Below are positions 18,154 through 26,383 of a DNA stretch of 42,129 nt, piece by piece. The notes below the pieces were generated by a model. That model saw only the letters and a list, made by a program, of their open reading frames with translations, was not told the origin of the DNA and made no database searches. How positions within the stretch are numbered: the first letter of the stretch is position 1; each line of letters opens with the position of its first letter. Source of the DNA: Clostridium chromiireducens (GTDB taxonomy: Bacteria > Bacillota > Clostridia > Clostridiales > Clostridiaceae); contig NZ_MZGT01000048.1 of NCBI RefSeq assembly GCF_002029255.1, positions 1-42,129 of the forward strand. Direction: 5' to 3'. The position numbers and the translations under genes were made by a program.

Positions 18154-18924
18154 TTAATTCCACTTGGTAATTCTTATAGATATCTTCTTTAATACATCAT
18201 CCATAAGCTTACCTACAATCCCAATTATTAGCATTCCTAAAATAACTAAGTCAGGTCTTGACATGTTTCTACCATCTGTAAGCATATATCCAACACCTTT
18301 AGTAGCTGCAATCATTTCGGCCGCAACAACACAAACCCATGCATTACCAAGTCCTAGACGAACACCAGTCATAATAGATGGTAATGCCCCTGGTAATATC
18401 ACGCCACGAATAAACTTAGCCTTTGGGACCTCATAAACTCTACCAAGTTCTAAATACTTATCATCAATATTTTTTATCCCATCAACTACATTAAGCAAAA
18501 TAGGAAAAAATGCACCGAGTACAATAATAAATATTTTAGAAAATTCACCTATACCAAACCAGAGAATTGCTAATGGAATCCACGCGATAGGTGGAATTGG
18601 TTTAATAATTTGTACTGTTATATCTGTAAATATTTCTAATTTTTTTGATAATCCTACTCCGATCCCCAAAGTCAAGGCAAGTATTAAAGCAATAAGAAAG
18701 CCTTCAAGTACCCTTAAAAAACTTGCTACTATATGCTTAATCAATGTACCATCTTTTAAAATATCTCCAGCTGTTTTCAATACTTTTTCAGGAGCTGGCA
18801 TTGTATATGGTTTTATATACCCACCAATATCTGCTGCTTTCCAAATTAGTAGAATTATTACTGGTAAAGCTAAATATAAAACTAAAAATAAAACATTATT
18901 TTTAACTTTTTTAGATTTATTCAT
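18154..18924 (-). CDS. Sulfonate/taurine-type ABC transporter permease (system 1)
   Basis: 256 residues, about six membrane helices, with the EAA-like cytoplasmic loop (Y-E-V-P-K-A-K-F-I-R-G-V-I-L-P-G-A-L-P) and the V-C-V-V-A-A-E-M-I-A-A-T-K-G-V-G-Y core of SsuC/TauC permeases. The ribosome site is weak (GGGTGAT). It lies 33 bp after the binding-protein gene and 17 bp before the ATPase start, giving a binding protein-permease-ATPase operon. Confidence 0.87.
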   Translation of the reverse strand: MNKSKKVKNNVLFLVLYLALPVIILLIWKAADIGGYIKPYTMPAPEKVLKTAGDILKDGTLIKHIVASFLRVLEGFLIALILALTLGIGVGLSKKLEIFTDITVQIIKPIPPIAWIPLAILWFGIGEFSKIFIIVLGAFFPILLNVVDGIKNIDDKYLELGRVYEVPKAKFIRGVILPGALPSIMTGVRLGLGNAWVCVVAAEMIAATKGVGYMLTDGRNMSRPDLVILGMLIIGIVGKLMDDVLKKISIRITKWN

Positions 18925-18957
18925 AATACATCACCCACTCTCTTATATAACATTCAA

Positions 18958-19968
18958 TTATTTTGTAATACTAGCTTCTTCTAAAAACTTAGTATTAATA
19001 AATTCATCCACATTTACTTCATTTGAAATTATTTTTTGGTCTAAAATATATTTTTCTACTGTCTTAATTTCTTGAATATCATCTTTTGTTAATGCTTGAG
19101 TAAATGTTAAATTATTAAAAATCTTAACCATTAACTCTGGAGTAACTCCAAAATCCCCAGCTATTGCTTCAGCAGCTTCTTTGGGATTTGTTTTTATATA
19201 TTCTGATGCTCTTTGACCTGCTTTTATATATGCTTCAATTACTTGGGGATTTTTTTCTGCAAATTCCTTTGTTGAATAAGTTACCATATTCCCTTTTTTT
19301 ATCCCTGTACCATCAACTATAACCTTAGCTCTACCTTCAGTTGTTAATTTTGATACAAATTGTTCCCATAAAACTGCGGCATCAATTTGTTTCCCCTCGA
19401 GTGCTGCTGGCATATCTCCTGCTGCAAGATTCACAGATTCAATATCATCAAAAGTTAATCCTGCATTTTTCAAAACAAGTGCTAATAAATGCTGTGCATA
19501 AGATCCTTTTACGTAAGCGACCTTTTTGCCCCTTAACTGACTAGGATTTGTAATGTTAGAATCAGCACCTACAAGAACTGCCAATGCTTTTTCTCCATAA
19601 GCAACATTTCCAATAATCTCAATATCCTGACCTGAAGATTTTGCTAAAATAGCAGGCATATCTGCCATGAATCCAATATCCTCACTTCCTGCTGCAACTG
19701 CTTCATTTACAAGTGGACCTGACTTAAAATCTGTCCATTCATAAGTTGCACCTACTTTTTTAAGCTCTTCATCTAAATACCCTAATTTTTTTGCAACATA
19801 TATAGATGAATAAAGTGGATAAGGCTGTGCTCCAATTCTAAGTACTACATTTGATTTTTCTGCATCCGTTGTTTTTTTTGTATCGCTATTTTGGCACCCT
19901 GCAAATAACCCCGCGAATATTAGTGTACTTAATCCTAACGCCATAATATTTTTTATAGATTTTTTCAT
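18958..19968 (-). CDS. Sulfonate/taurine-type ABC transporter substrate-binding lipoprotein (system 1)
   Basis: 336 residues with a lipoprotein signal (lipobox L-F-A-G-C at about 21-25) and a two-lobed NMT1/SsuA-like fold. Family features include R-I-G-A-Q-P-Y-P, D-F-K-S-G-P-L-V-N-E-A and G-D-M-P-A-A-L. It starts 69 bp after the activase gene behind a GGGGGAG site, so it is probably the third product of the lyase transcript. This links uptake to radical cleavage. Isethionate or taurine is the likely ligand by context. Confidence 0.86.
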   Translation of the reverse strand: MKKSIKNIMALGLSTLIFAGLFAGCQNSDTKKTTDAEKSNVVLRIGAQPYPLYSSIYVAKKLGYLDEELKKVGATYEWTDFKSGPLVNEAVAAGSEDIGFMADMPAILAKSSGQDIEIIGNVAYGEKALAVLVGADSNITNPSQLRGKKVAYVKGSYAQHLLALVLKNAGLTFDDIESVNLAAGDMPAALEGKQIDAAVLWEQFVSKLTTEGRAKVIVDGTGIKKGNMVTYSTKEFAEKNPQVIEAYIKAGQRASEYIKTNPKEAAEAIAGDFGVTPELMVKIFNNLTFTQALTKDDIQEIKTVEKYILDQKIISNEVNVDEFINTKFLEEASITK

Positions 19969-20037
19969 AGTTAAAACTCCCCCTGTTTTGCAACTTCTTA
20001 TTCTACAGTAAATTTAATTTCCAATTGGATTCATCTT

Positions 20038-20937
20038 TTAATACTTCGACTTTATATAACCATTAATAAATTCAAAAAATCTTTCATCAAGCTTTAAATC
20101 ACCCATTAAGTATTCTTTTCCAAGTGATTTATATTTTCCCTCACCAAATTTATGATATGGCAATAGCTCATAGTTAACATTAGGTTTATTTTTTAAAAAT
20201 GCTACTATTTCCTTTATCTCTTCTTCATTATCATTAAATGTTGGTATAACAGGAGTTCTAACAATTTTCTTTAGGTTTGGAAAATCAATACACAGTTTAT
20301 TGAAATTTTCCAAAATCAACTTATTGCTGACTCCTGTAAATTTTTTATGTTTTTCATCATTTAAACTTTTTATGTCAAATAAAATTGTATCTAAACTTTC
20401 TGCACATGCCTTTAATATTTCATAATCTGCATAACCACAGGTTTCAATTGCTGTATTTATTCTTCTTTTTTTAGCCTGCTTCAATAGATTAATTGTAAAT
20501 TCGCCCTGCATAAGAGGTTCTCCACCACTTATAGTGACGCCCCCTTCGCAGTGAGTGTAAAAAACACTATCCTTCTCAACAATATCTAATATTTCCTTTA
20601 TTGTTTTTAGTGTTCCCTGCGTAGTGATTGCTCCTGTTGGACAATCACTACTGCATTTTAAGCAATTGGTACATTTATCTCTATTAATTACTGCTTTATT
20701 ATCACTATCAAAGCTAATTGCATTATTTATGCAGCTATTAGTGCAGCTGCTACATTCCTTGCTGCCTATACATTTATTGTTATCATAAAAAATTTCTGCC
20801 TCAGGCTTTTGTGATTCTGGATTGCTGCACCATTTACATTGAAGCGGGCATCCCTTTAAAAATACATTTGTTCTAATTCCTGGTCCATCATGCAAAGAAT
20901 AATGCTGAATGTTGAAAACATAAGCCTGATCACTCAT
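20038..20937 (-). CDS. islB: Glycyl radical enzyme activase (radical SAM)
   Basis: 299 residues. The radical-SAM cluster motif is C30-x3-C34-x2-C37 (K-G-C-P-L-Q-C-K-W-C). Two extra ferredoxin-like clusters follow: Cys56/62/65/69 and Cys89/92/95/99, the insert typical of activases other than the pyruvate formate-lyase type. S-G-G-E-P (137-141) contacts SAM. It installs the glycyl radical on the enzyme encoded immediately upstream: its ATG abuts that gene's TAA, so translation is coupled. The name follows the partner lyase. Confidence 0.92.
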   Translation of the reverse strand: MSDQAYVFNIQHYSLHDGPGIRTNVFLKGCPLQCKWCSNPESQKPEAEIFYDNNKCIGSKECSSCTNSCINNAISFDSDNKAVINRDKCTNCLKCSSDCPTGAITTQGTLKTIKEILDIVEKDSVFYTHCEGGVTISGGEPLMQGEFTINLLKQAKKRRINTAIETCGYADYEILKACAESLDTILFDIKSLNDEKHKKFTGVSNKLILENFNKLCIDFPNLKKIVRTPVIPTFNDNEEEIKEIVAFLKNKPNVNYELLPYHKFGEGKYKSLGKEYLMGDLKLDERFFEFINGYIKSKY

Positions 20938-23421
20938 TTATATAGCCTCATGCTCTGTTCTGTTTATAATATCATTTTGTAAATCCTCAGATAATTCAGT
21001 AAAGTATGCACTATATCCAGCTACACGTACAAGTAAACTTTTATATTGCTCAGGATTTTTCTTTGCTGCAATTAATGTATCTCTATTAATAATATTAAAT
21101 TGCAGGTGCCATAGTTTTAAATCACACCATGTTCTAATAAATGAGATAAGTTTTTCTGTCCCTACGTCACCTTTAACACATGCTGGACTAAGCTTAACAT
21201 TTAAAAGTCTTGCAGCTCTTTCTTTATGGTTATAATTTTTACTTGCAAAATTAGAAAGTAAAACTGCTGTTGGTCCATTTATATCAGCGCCATGCGAAGG
21301 TGATGATCCATCTGCAAGCGGTGTATATGCAAATCTACCATTAGGAGTTGCACTAACAACTTTGCCGAAAGGTACATGTGATGTAAATGGTACATATCTT
21401 AAATCAAGATTTACACCTAATTCCTTAGAATATTTTTCAGTAAATTTAAGTGCTTCTAAATCAAGTCTCTTTGCAATAGAATCAGCATATTCATCGTTAT
21501 TACCATAGCTTGGACCATTAATCATCAATTGTCTAATTGCTTCATATCCCTCATAGTTATGCTCTAAAGCTTCTCTTAGCTCTTCTAATGTTATCTTCTT
21601 ATCCTCAAAAACATTTTTCTTAATTGCTGCCAATGAATCAATAACTGTACCATAGCCAATAAATTCAAAATATCCTAAATCTATACCACCATCAATATTC
21701 GGTTCATGAATATCTTTAAAATTTTCTCTACATAATTTGTGCAGCGCAGATCCTAGCGGTGATGCAAAATGATTTTTTCTAAGTCTTATAATTTCATGTT
21801 GTTGTATAAACGCATGTTTTAAGAAATTCTTCTGTTGAACAAGGTATGCATCAAAAAATTCCTCAAAAGTTTTAAAGTTTGTTAACTCACCAGTTTTAAT
21901 ACCTATTACTTCATTACCATATTTTTGCATTTTACCATTATAAATAGTCATTTCAATTGCTGCTGCAAAATTTATATATGCACATGGACTTGTGTAAGTG
22001 TCTCTGTTAGGCATACGGCATTCAGCACAACCTGAAACACTATAATCATATGCTTCTTCAAATGTGGCTCCTTTTGCAAGTAGAAGAGGTACAACTTCTT
22101 CATCATTTATAAGTTTAGGAAATCCCGATCCATCCTTAATAGTTTCTGCAACTTCATACAAATATCTTTTAGGACTACGAGCATGTATTCTAGCTGCTAA
22201 ATCTGGATAGTTAAGAGGAAAATTTCTCTTTGATTCTAAGAAAAGATAAGTCAAATCATTAACTGCATCTTGTCCATTTGGAGTTTGTCCTCCAATTGTA
22301 ACTGCTTCCCAATGAGCATATCCCTCATTAAAAGCACCACCAGTTGTTGATAAATAAAGATCTACAAATTGTGCAATATTTACCCAGACATATTCTAATA
22401 ATTCAACTGCTTTTTCATCAGTTAAAATTCCTTTTTCAATATCAGCTTTATAGTATGGATATAAATATTGATCCATTCTTCCATTAGAAATAATAGTCCC
22501 TGTCTTTTGTTCTATTCTCGAAAACATTTGCGTAAACCATTGAGCTTGAACAGCTTCATGAAAACTTCTTGGAGGATTTGCCGGAACATGATAACAAGTA
22601 TCTGCAATTAACTTTAATTCCTCTTTTCTTTCAGAATCATCTTCCTTTTCATATAGTTCTGCTGCTAAATCTCCATGACGTTTTGCCCATAATGTTATTG
22701 CATCAGCCACATTAATAATTGCCTTTAAAAATGGTATTTTTTCTGTATTATTAACTGGACTAAATTCATCAAGTTCTGCTAACTTTTCTTCTGCCTCTTT
22801 TTTAATTCCATTAAATCCAATATTTAAAACTATCTCATAATCATGTACCCATTGAATAGATGAACGAAATGATGCAGTTTCATTAACTATAAACCTTGAA
22901 GTAAGACTTTCATCATTATTGTAAGTCAACTTAAAAGTTTCAGGATTTAATGCATTTGCTAAATCTTCATGAAAAGTTTTCCCCTTCCAATATGGTGAAA
23001 TTTCATTTATAACAATTTCTGCATCCTCTTTTGAAATATCAAAAGGCGAAGTTTCCCTTTTGGGTAACTGCTCAATTGCCTCATCTAAGAAATCGCCATC
23101 AAGCTCTGGATATAATAATCCATAACGACCTTCTTTCCCGCCTCTTCCAACAATTATCTCATTATCATCAATGTATATTGTTGCGTTTTTAGCATAATGC
23201 AATAATGCTTTAGACCATCTTAATATTAACGGCTCTCCCTCAGTTTCCTTAAATGATTGAGTGAAATATAATCCTCTTTCAATATCAATTTTAGGTCTTG
23301 TCCCCTTAAATGTATTTAAGATATTATTAACTCTATTACTTGATTTAAAATCGACTATATTACTATTTATTTCTCTAATAAGTCTTTCTTCTTGTGGTGA
23401 TAAGATATTATTGTTTTGCAT
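20938..23421 (-). CDS. islA: Glycyl radical enzyme, probable isethionate sulfite-lyase
   Basis: 827 residues, full length for the family. The thiyl radical cysteine and general base lie in S-G-C-A-E (Cys465, Glu467), and the glycyl radical in R-V-A-G-Y-S at Gly802. From memory, Bilophila IslA uses R189, Q193, W374, C468, E470, R678, F682 and G805. Here Arg186, Gln190, Trp371, Cys465, Glu467, Arg675, Phe679 and Gly802 all fall at a constant -3 offset, a strong match for sulfonate binding. The reaction would be isethionate to acetaldehyde plus sulfite in the cytoplasm under strict anoxia. Choline lyase, glycerol dehydratase and formate-lyase are poor fits. DHPS-cleaving homologues (HpsG) remain the main alternative. 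A GAGGGGG site precedes the ATG. Confidence 0.87.
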   Translation of the reverse strand: MQNNNILSPQEERLIREINSNIVDFKSSNRVNNILNTFKGTRPKIDIERGLYFTQSFKETEGEPLILRWSKALLHYAKNATIYIDDNEIIVGRGGKEGRYGLLYPELDGDFLDEAIEQLPKRETSPFDISKEDAEIVINEISPYWKGKTFHEDLANALNPETFKLTYNNDESLTSRFIVNETASFRSSIQWVHDYEIVLNIGFNGIKKEAEEKLAELDEFSPVNNTEKIPFLKAIINVADAITLWAKRHGDLAAELYEKEDDSERKEELKLIADTCYHVPANPPRSFHEAVQAQWFTQMFSRIEQKTGTIISNGRMDQYLYPYYKADIEKGILTDEKAVELLEYVWVNIAQFVDLYLSTTGGAFNEGYAHWEAVTIGGQTPNGQDAVNDLTYLFLESKRNFPLNYPDLAARIHARSPKRYLYEVAETIKDGSGFPKLINDEEVVPLLLAKGATFEEAYDYSVSGCAECRMPNRDTYTSPCAYINFAAAIEMTIYNGKMQKYGNEVIGIKTGELTNFKTFEEFFDAYLVQQKNFLKHAFIQQHEIIRLRKNHFASPLGSALHKLCRENFKDIHEPNIDGGIDLGYFEFIGYGTVIDSLAAIKKNVFEDKKITLEELREALEHNYEGYEAIRQLMINGPSYGNNDEYADSIAKRLDLEALKFTEKYSKELGVNLDLRYVPFTSHVPFGKVVSATPNGRFAYTPLADGSSPSHGADINGPTAVLLSNFASKNYNHKERAARLLNVKLSPACVKGDVGTEKLISFIRTWCDLKLWHLQFNIINRDTLIAAKKNPEQYKSLLVRVAGYSAYFTELSEDLQNDIINRTEHEAI

Positions 23422-23489
23422 TATGGCCCCCTCTTTCTACAGTAATTTTATATCCTTAGTAGGTTTTATATTACTATAATACACATTTA

Positions 23490-23540
23490 TATATATTAAT
23501 ATAGACAAAGAGCACAATCATTTTTGTATATAATGTACAA
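23490..23540 (-). promoter_or_regulatory. Promoter and candidate PucR operator of the islA transcript
   Basis: On the minus strand TTGTGC (23517-23512) and TATATA (23495-23490) are separated by 16 bp. Immediately upstream is a 17-bp near-palindrome (TTGTACAT-T-ATATACAA, 23540-23524; 7 of 8 arm positions match). It is centred near -53, a place typical of an activator. The adjacent PucR gene supplies a likely binder. No similar strong site was found at the other starts in the block. Confidence 0.5.
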
Positions 23541-23572
23541 TCCCTATCTAAATACTATGTTTTTAATTTCAA

Positions 23573-24805
23573 TTAATTCTCCTTATTGCTTATAATTTTC
23601 TTTGCATCAATTGCCAATTTTATATCAATACATTGATTTAACTTACGTAAATCAACATCTAACAATTCTTCAATTTTATTAATCCTATATCTAAGACTAT
23701 TTCTATGTAAGAATAATCTTTCTGAAGTGCTTGTATTATTACAATTTTCATCTAAGTATACTTCTAAAGTTTCAATTAATTTTGAATTGTTTATATTATC
23801 ATATTCTATGATAGGTCTTAATTTATCTTCATAATACTTGTTTAAATTTCTGGTATCTTCTAAAGAAAAAAGCATTTGATAAACACCTATGTTTTTATAT
23901 TCTAAAATACAATCCTTTAATCCGTCTATTGTGATTTTCTTTAATGCTAATTGAGCTTCTTTTAATGAATCTTTTATCATATTTAGATCATTATAACAAT
24001 CACCGACACCAATACTTACTGTCATTCCACCTATTTGATTACTGACTAACTTTTTTATTTTATCTAAAGCTTCATCTAATACTTTTATTTTATTTTTATT
24101 CAATTTATAGATAAAAATTACAGAATCATTTTTATCTACTATTGGTACTTCAATACTATGATTATACAAAGTATCCCGAATTATTTTTTTCAGTTTAGTT
24201 TTAACTTCAAAAATTATACTTTCATCATCTATATTATTATCTTTAATATATTTTTGAAAATTATCTATATCTATAATATATACTCTGTATTCTCCAGATA
24301 AATTATATCCAAAATAAGCTGCTTTATCTATTAAATTACCCCCTAATTTTTCATCCCCAAATAGCAGCTGGTGAAAAAAGTTAACGCTCGAATCTTCTTG
24401 AAGCCGTTTCATTGCAATGGCTGTATAAATATCTTTAGTTGCCTCTGTTATTCTGATTTCCCACGGAAGCTCAAATAGCGGAAGATTTAGACTATTTACC
24501 AAATCGATTATTTTTTTTGGTATCTGCTTAATATAAGGCCCTATATTAATTATTAATCCTGCTATATTTTTCTCATTAAAACCTTCTATCAGTCTACTTA
24601 ATAAATTTATATCTCCCTTTATAGATCTTCCTGTAATAAATACAATTTCTCCTCCATAAATCCAATTCAAACTCTCAAGTGGGTTTTCAAAACACTCAGC
24701 AACATATATCCAATTTACAGTCTTATCTAATCCACTTCTCCCCCCTACCAATCTCATATTTTTGAATGACTCCAAATTTATAACATCCTTTAGTAGTATA
24801 GACAT
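23573..24805 (-). CDS. PucR family transcriptional regulator
   Basis: 410 residues in the classic order: N-terminal PucR ligand domain (about 1-125, with L-V-G-G-R-S-G-L-D), a CdaR/GGDEF-like middle domain (about 150-285), and a C-terminal PucR helix-turn-helix (about 345-405, L-F-L-H-R-N-S-L-R-Y-R-I-N-K-I-E). Members usually activate nearby catabolic genes in response to a nitrogen-rich metabolite. It lies upstream of and co-directional with islA with 151 bp between them, and is the likely regulator of the whole block. The inducer may be taurine, isethionate or sulfoacetaldehyde; this is inference. A GGGGGG ribosome site precedes the ATG. Confidence 0.88.
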   Translation of the reverse strand: MSILLKDVINLESFKNMRLVGGRSGLDKTVNWIYVAECFENPLESLNWIYGGEIVFITGRSIKGDINLLSRLIEGFNEKNIAGLIINIGPYIKQIPKKIIDLVNSLNLPLFELPWEIRITEATKDIYTAIAMKRLQEDSSVNFFHQLLFGDEKLGGNLIDKAAYFGYNLSGEYRVYIIDIDNFQKYIKDNNIDDESIIFEVKTKLKKIIRDTLYNHSIEVPIVDKNDSVIFIYKLNKNKIKVLDEALDKIKKLVSNQIGGMTVSIGVGDCYNDLNMIKDSLKEAQLALKKITIDGLKDCILEYKNIGVYQMLFSLEDTRNLNKYYEDKLRPIIEYDNINNSKLIETLEVYLDENCNNTSTSERLFLHRNSLRYRINKIEELLDVDLRKLNQCIDIKLAIDAKKIISNKEN

Positions 24806-25127
24806 ACTATCAGCCCCCCAACTTGTTTAATATTAATACATTATTTCATTGCATTTACTTTACTAATCCTAAATTTCAAAAAAAGACAGCACTAAAGTTC
24901 TACAATGCCATCTTTATTTCCTACTATTTCTATCGGTATTATAGTTATATTGTATGCAAAAAAATCAGCCTTGTCAATAATATTTCCAGTTTATATAATT
25001 CTAACCTAAATTGTTCATAAACAGAATTTAACTAATATTAAAGATACTTATAATTGTTTTATAACTCCCCTTTAAAATACAATATTTTTAACGACGATAA
25101 AAATGTAGTGGTTAAAATCAACAACAT

Positions 25128-25165
25128 AATTCATGGACCTCCGAGATGGTAGTCTTTAATGAATT
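25128..25165 (+). repeat. Edge repeat, right copy, inside a small hairpin
   Basis: The 24-bp motif at 25134-25157 repeats 11986-12009 with two differences. Here it is enclosed by inverted arms AATTCAT (25128) and ATGAATT (25165), so it could form a hairpin. It lies in the 460-bp divergent gap between the PucR and metallophosphoesterase genes. That gap is otherwise AT-rich and holds the promoters of both genes without a clear consensus. Confidence 0.55.
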
Positions 25166-25265
25166 AACTCAAAAATGAAATCCATTAACATATATTCTTA
25201 TTTAAAAGGGTAGATTAACTACATATAATCATATTAATTTTAAGTGTTATAAAAAGAGGTGTACT

Positions 25266-26195
25266 ATGATATCGGAAAAGAAGCTCGCAGAAAAGAGATT
25301 AACAGAAGCTTATAATAATGCTAAAATTGAATATTTTGATAACAATTCTAAATATATATTTTTCAGTGATTGCCACAGAGGAGATGGTACACCATCTGAC
25401 GAATTTGCAAAAAATCAAAATATCTTTTTATTCGCATTAGAATTCTATTTTAATAATGGATATACTTATGTGGAGGTTGGCGATGGAGATGAACTTTGGG
25501 AACACTCTAATTTTAAACATATAAGACTGGCTCATGATGAGGTATATGCTCTATTAAAAAAGTTCTTTGATTTAGGTAGATTAATTGTTTTATATGGTAA
25601 TCACAATATACACTTAAAATGCAGCAATTTTGTAGAAAAGAATTATTATAAATTCTACGATGAATATAACGAAGAAGACATAGAGTTGTTTCCCGGGATT
25701 ACGCCATATGAGGCAGTAGTGTTTAAGCATAGAAATACAGGACAGGAAATACTAACTGTTCATGGCCACCAAGGAGACAGAATGAATGATAAGTTGTGGC
25801 ATTTTAATATGCTTACAGTAAGATATTTTTGGAAATTTCTTCACTCAGTAGGCTTTATAAATCCTGCAAGCCCTGTAAAAAGTTCTGAGAAGATTCATAA
25901 AATCGAACGTATTTATAGTAATTGGATTAAAATGAAAAAAATTATGATCATCTGCGGACATACCCATAGACCCCATTTTCCAAAAGTCGCAGAGTTGCCT
26001 TATTTTAATGACGGATCATGTGTTAGGGCAAGTGGAATACAGGGCATTGAAATTGTAGATGGAAATATAATGCTTATTGAATGGAGAATCAGAACAGATT
26101 CAGATGGTGGTCTTCATATAAAAAGAAAAATATTAAGAGGACCAGAAAAAATCGAAAAATTTGATTTAAGAAATAATGAAACATATTTACAGTAA
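25266..26195 (+). CDS. Calcineurin-like metallophosphoesterase
   Basis: 309 residues. The family motifs are in order: S-D-C-H (Asp35, His37), V-G-D-G-D-E (Asp73), Y-G-N-H-N (Asn112, His113), V-H-G-H-Q-G-D near 164, and C-G-H-T-H-R-P near 225. Together they bind the two-metal centre. The layout resembles UDP-diacylglucosamine pyrophosphohydrolase-like hydrolases, though a Gram-positive cell lacks that substrate, so it is probably a general phosphodiesterase or pyrophosphatase. An AGAGGTG site precedes the ATG. It appears monocistronic and ends at the hairpin repeat at 26237. Confidence 0.88.
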   Translation: MISEKKLAEKRLTEAYNNAKIEYFDNNSKYIFFSDCHRGDGTPSDEFAKNQNIFLFALEFYFNNGYTYVEVGDGDELWEHSNFKHIRLAHDEVYALLKKFFDLGRLIVLYGNHNIHLKCSNFVEKNYYKFYDEYNEEDIELFPGITPYEAVVFKHRNTGQEILTVHGHQGDRMNDKLWHFNMLTVRYFWKFLHSVGFINPASPVKSSEKIHKIERIYSNWIKMKKIMIICGHTHRPHFPKVAELPYFNDGSCVRASGIQGIEIVDGNIMLIEWRIRTDSDGGLHIKRKILRGPEKIEKFDLRNNETYLQ

Positions 26196-26236
26196 ACCAT
26201 AACGTCAGAAGGTTTGTGTAAGACGTGGTATTTATT

Positions 26237-26323
26237 AAAGCTGAGATTTTCTAAGTATAAGAAAACCTCAGCTTATTTAATTTATATTGTTATTTTGTTT
26301 TTCATCTTTAAAACTTTCATATT
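26237..26323. repeat. GCTGAGA hairpin repeat, copy 3, with conserved flank
   Basis: GCTGAG and CTCAGC close the hairpin. The 3' flank (TTATTTTGTTTTTCATC and onward) matches copy 2 at 10553. It again sits between two converging genes and probably acts as their shared terminator. Confidence 0.75.
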
Positions 26324-26383
26324 CTATTTTCTGTTTCTACAATCATCTCTGTAACTTTAACAATCTTAAGCTGAATAAATAAG

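Noticed and set aside
20938..23421. Pyruvate formate-lyase, choline TMA-lyase or glycerol dehydratase identity for the glycyl radical enzyme
   Set aside because: The active site reads G-C-A-E-C rather than the adjacent Cys-Cys of formate-lyase. The pocket Arg/Gln/Trp/Arg/Phe set matches isethionate lyase, and the neighbours are sulfonate genes.
25266..26195. LpxH-type lipid A enzyme
   Set aside because: Metal motifs resemble the family, but nothing else in the window suggests an outer membrane or lipid A, so only the general phosphoesterase call is kept.
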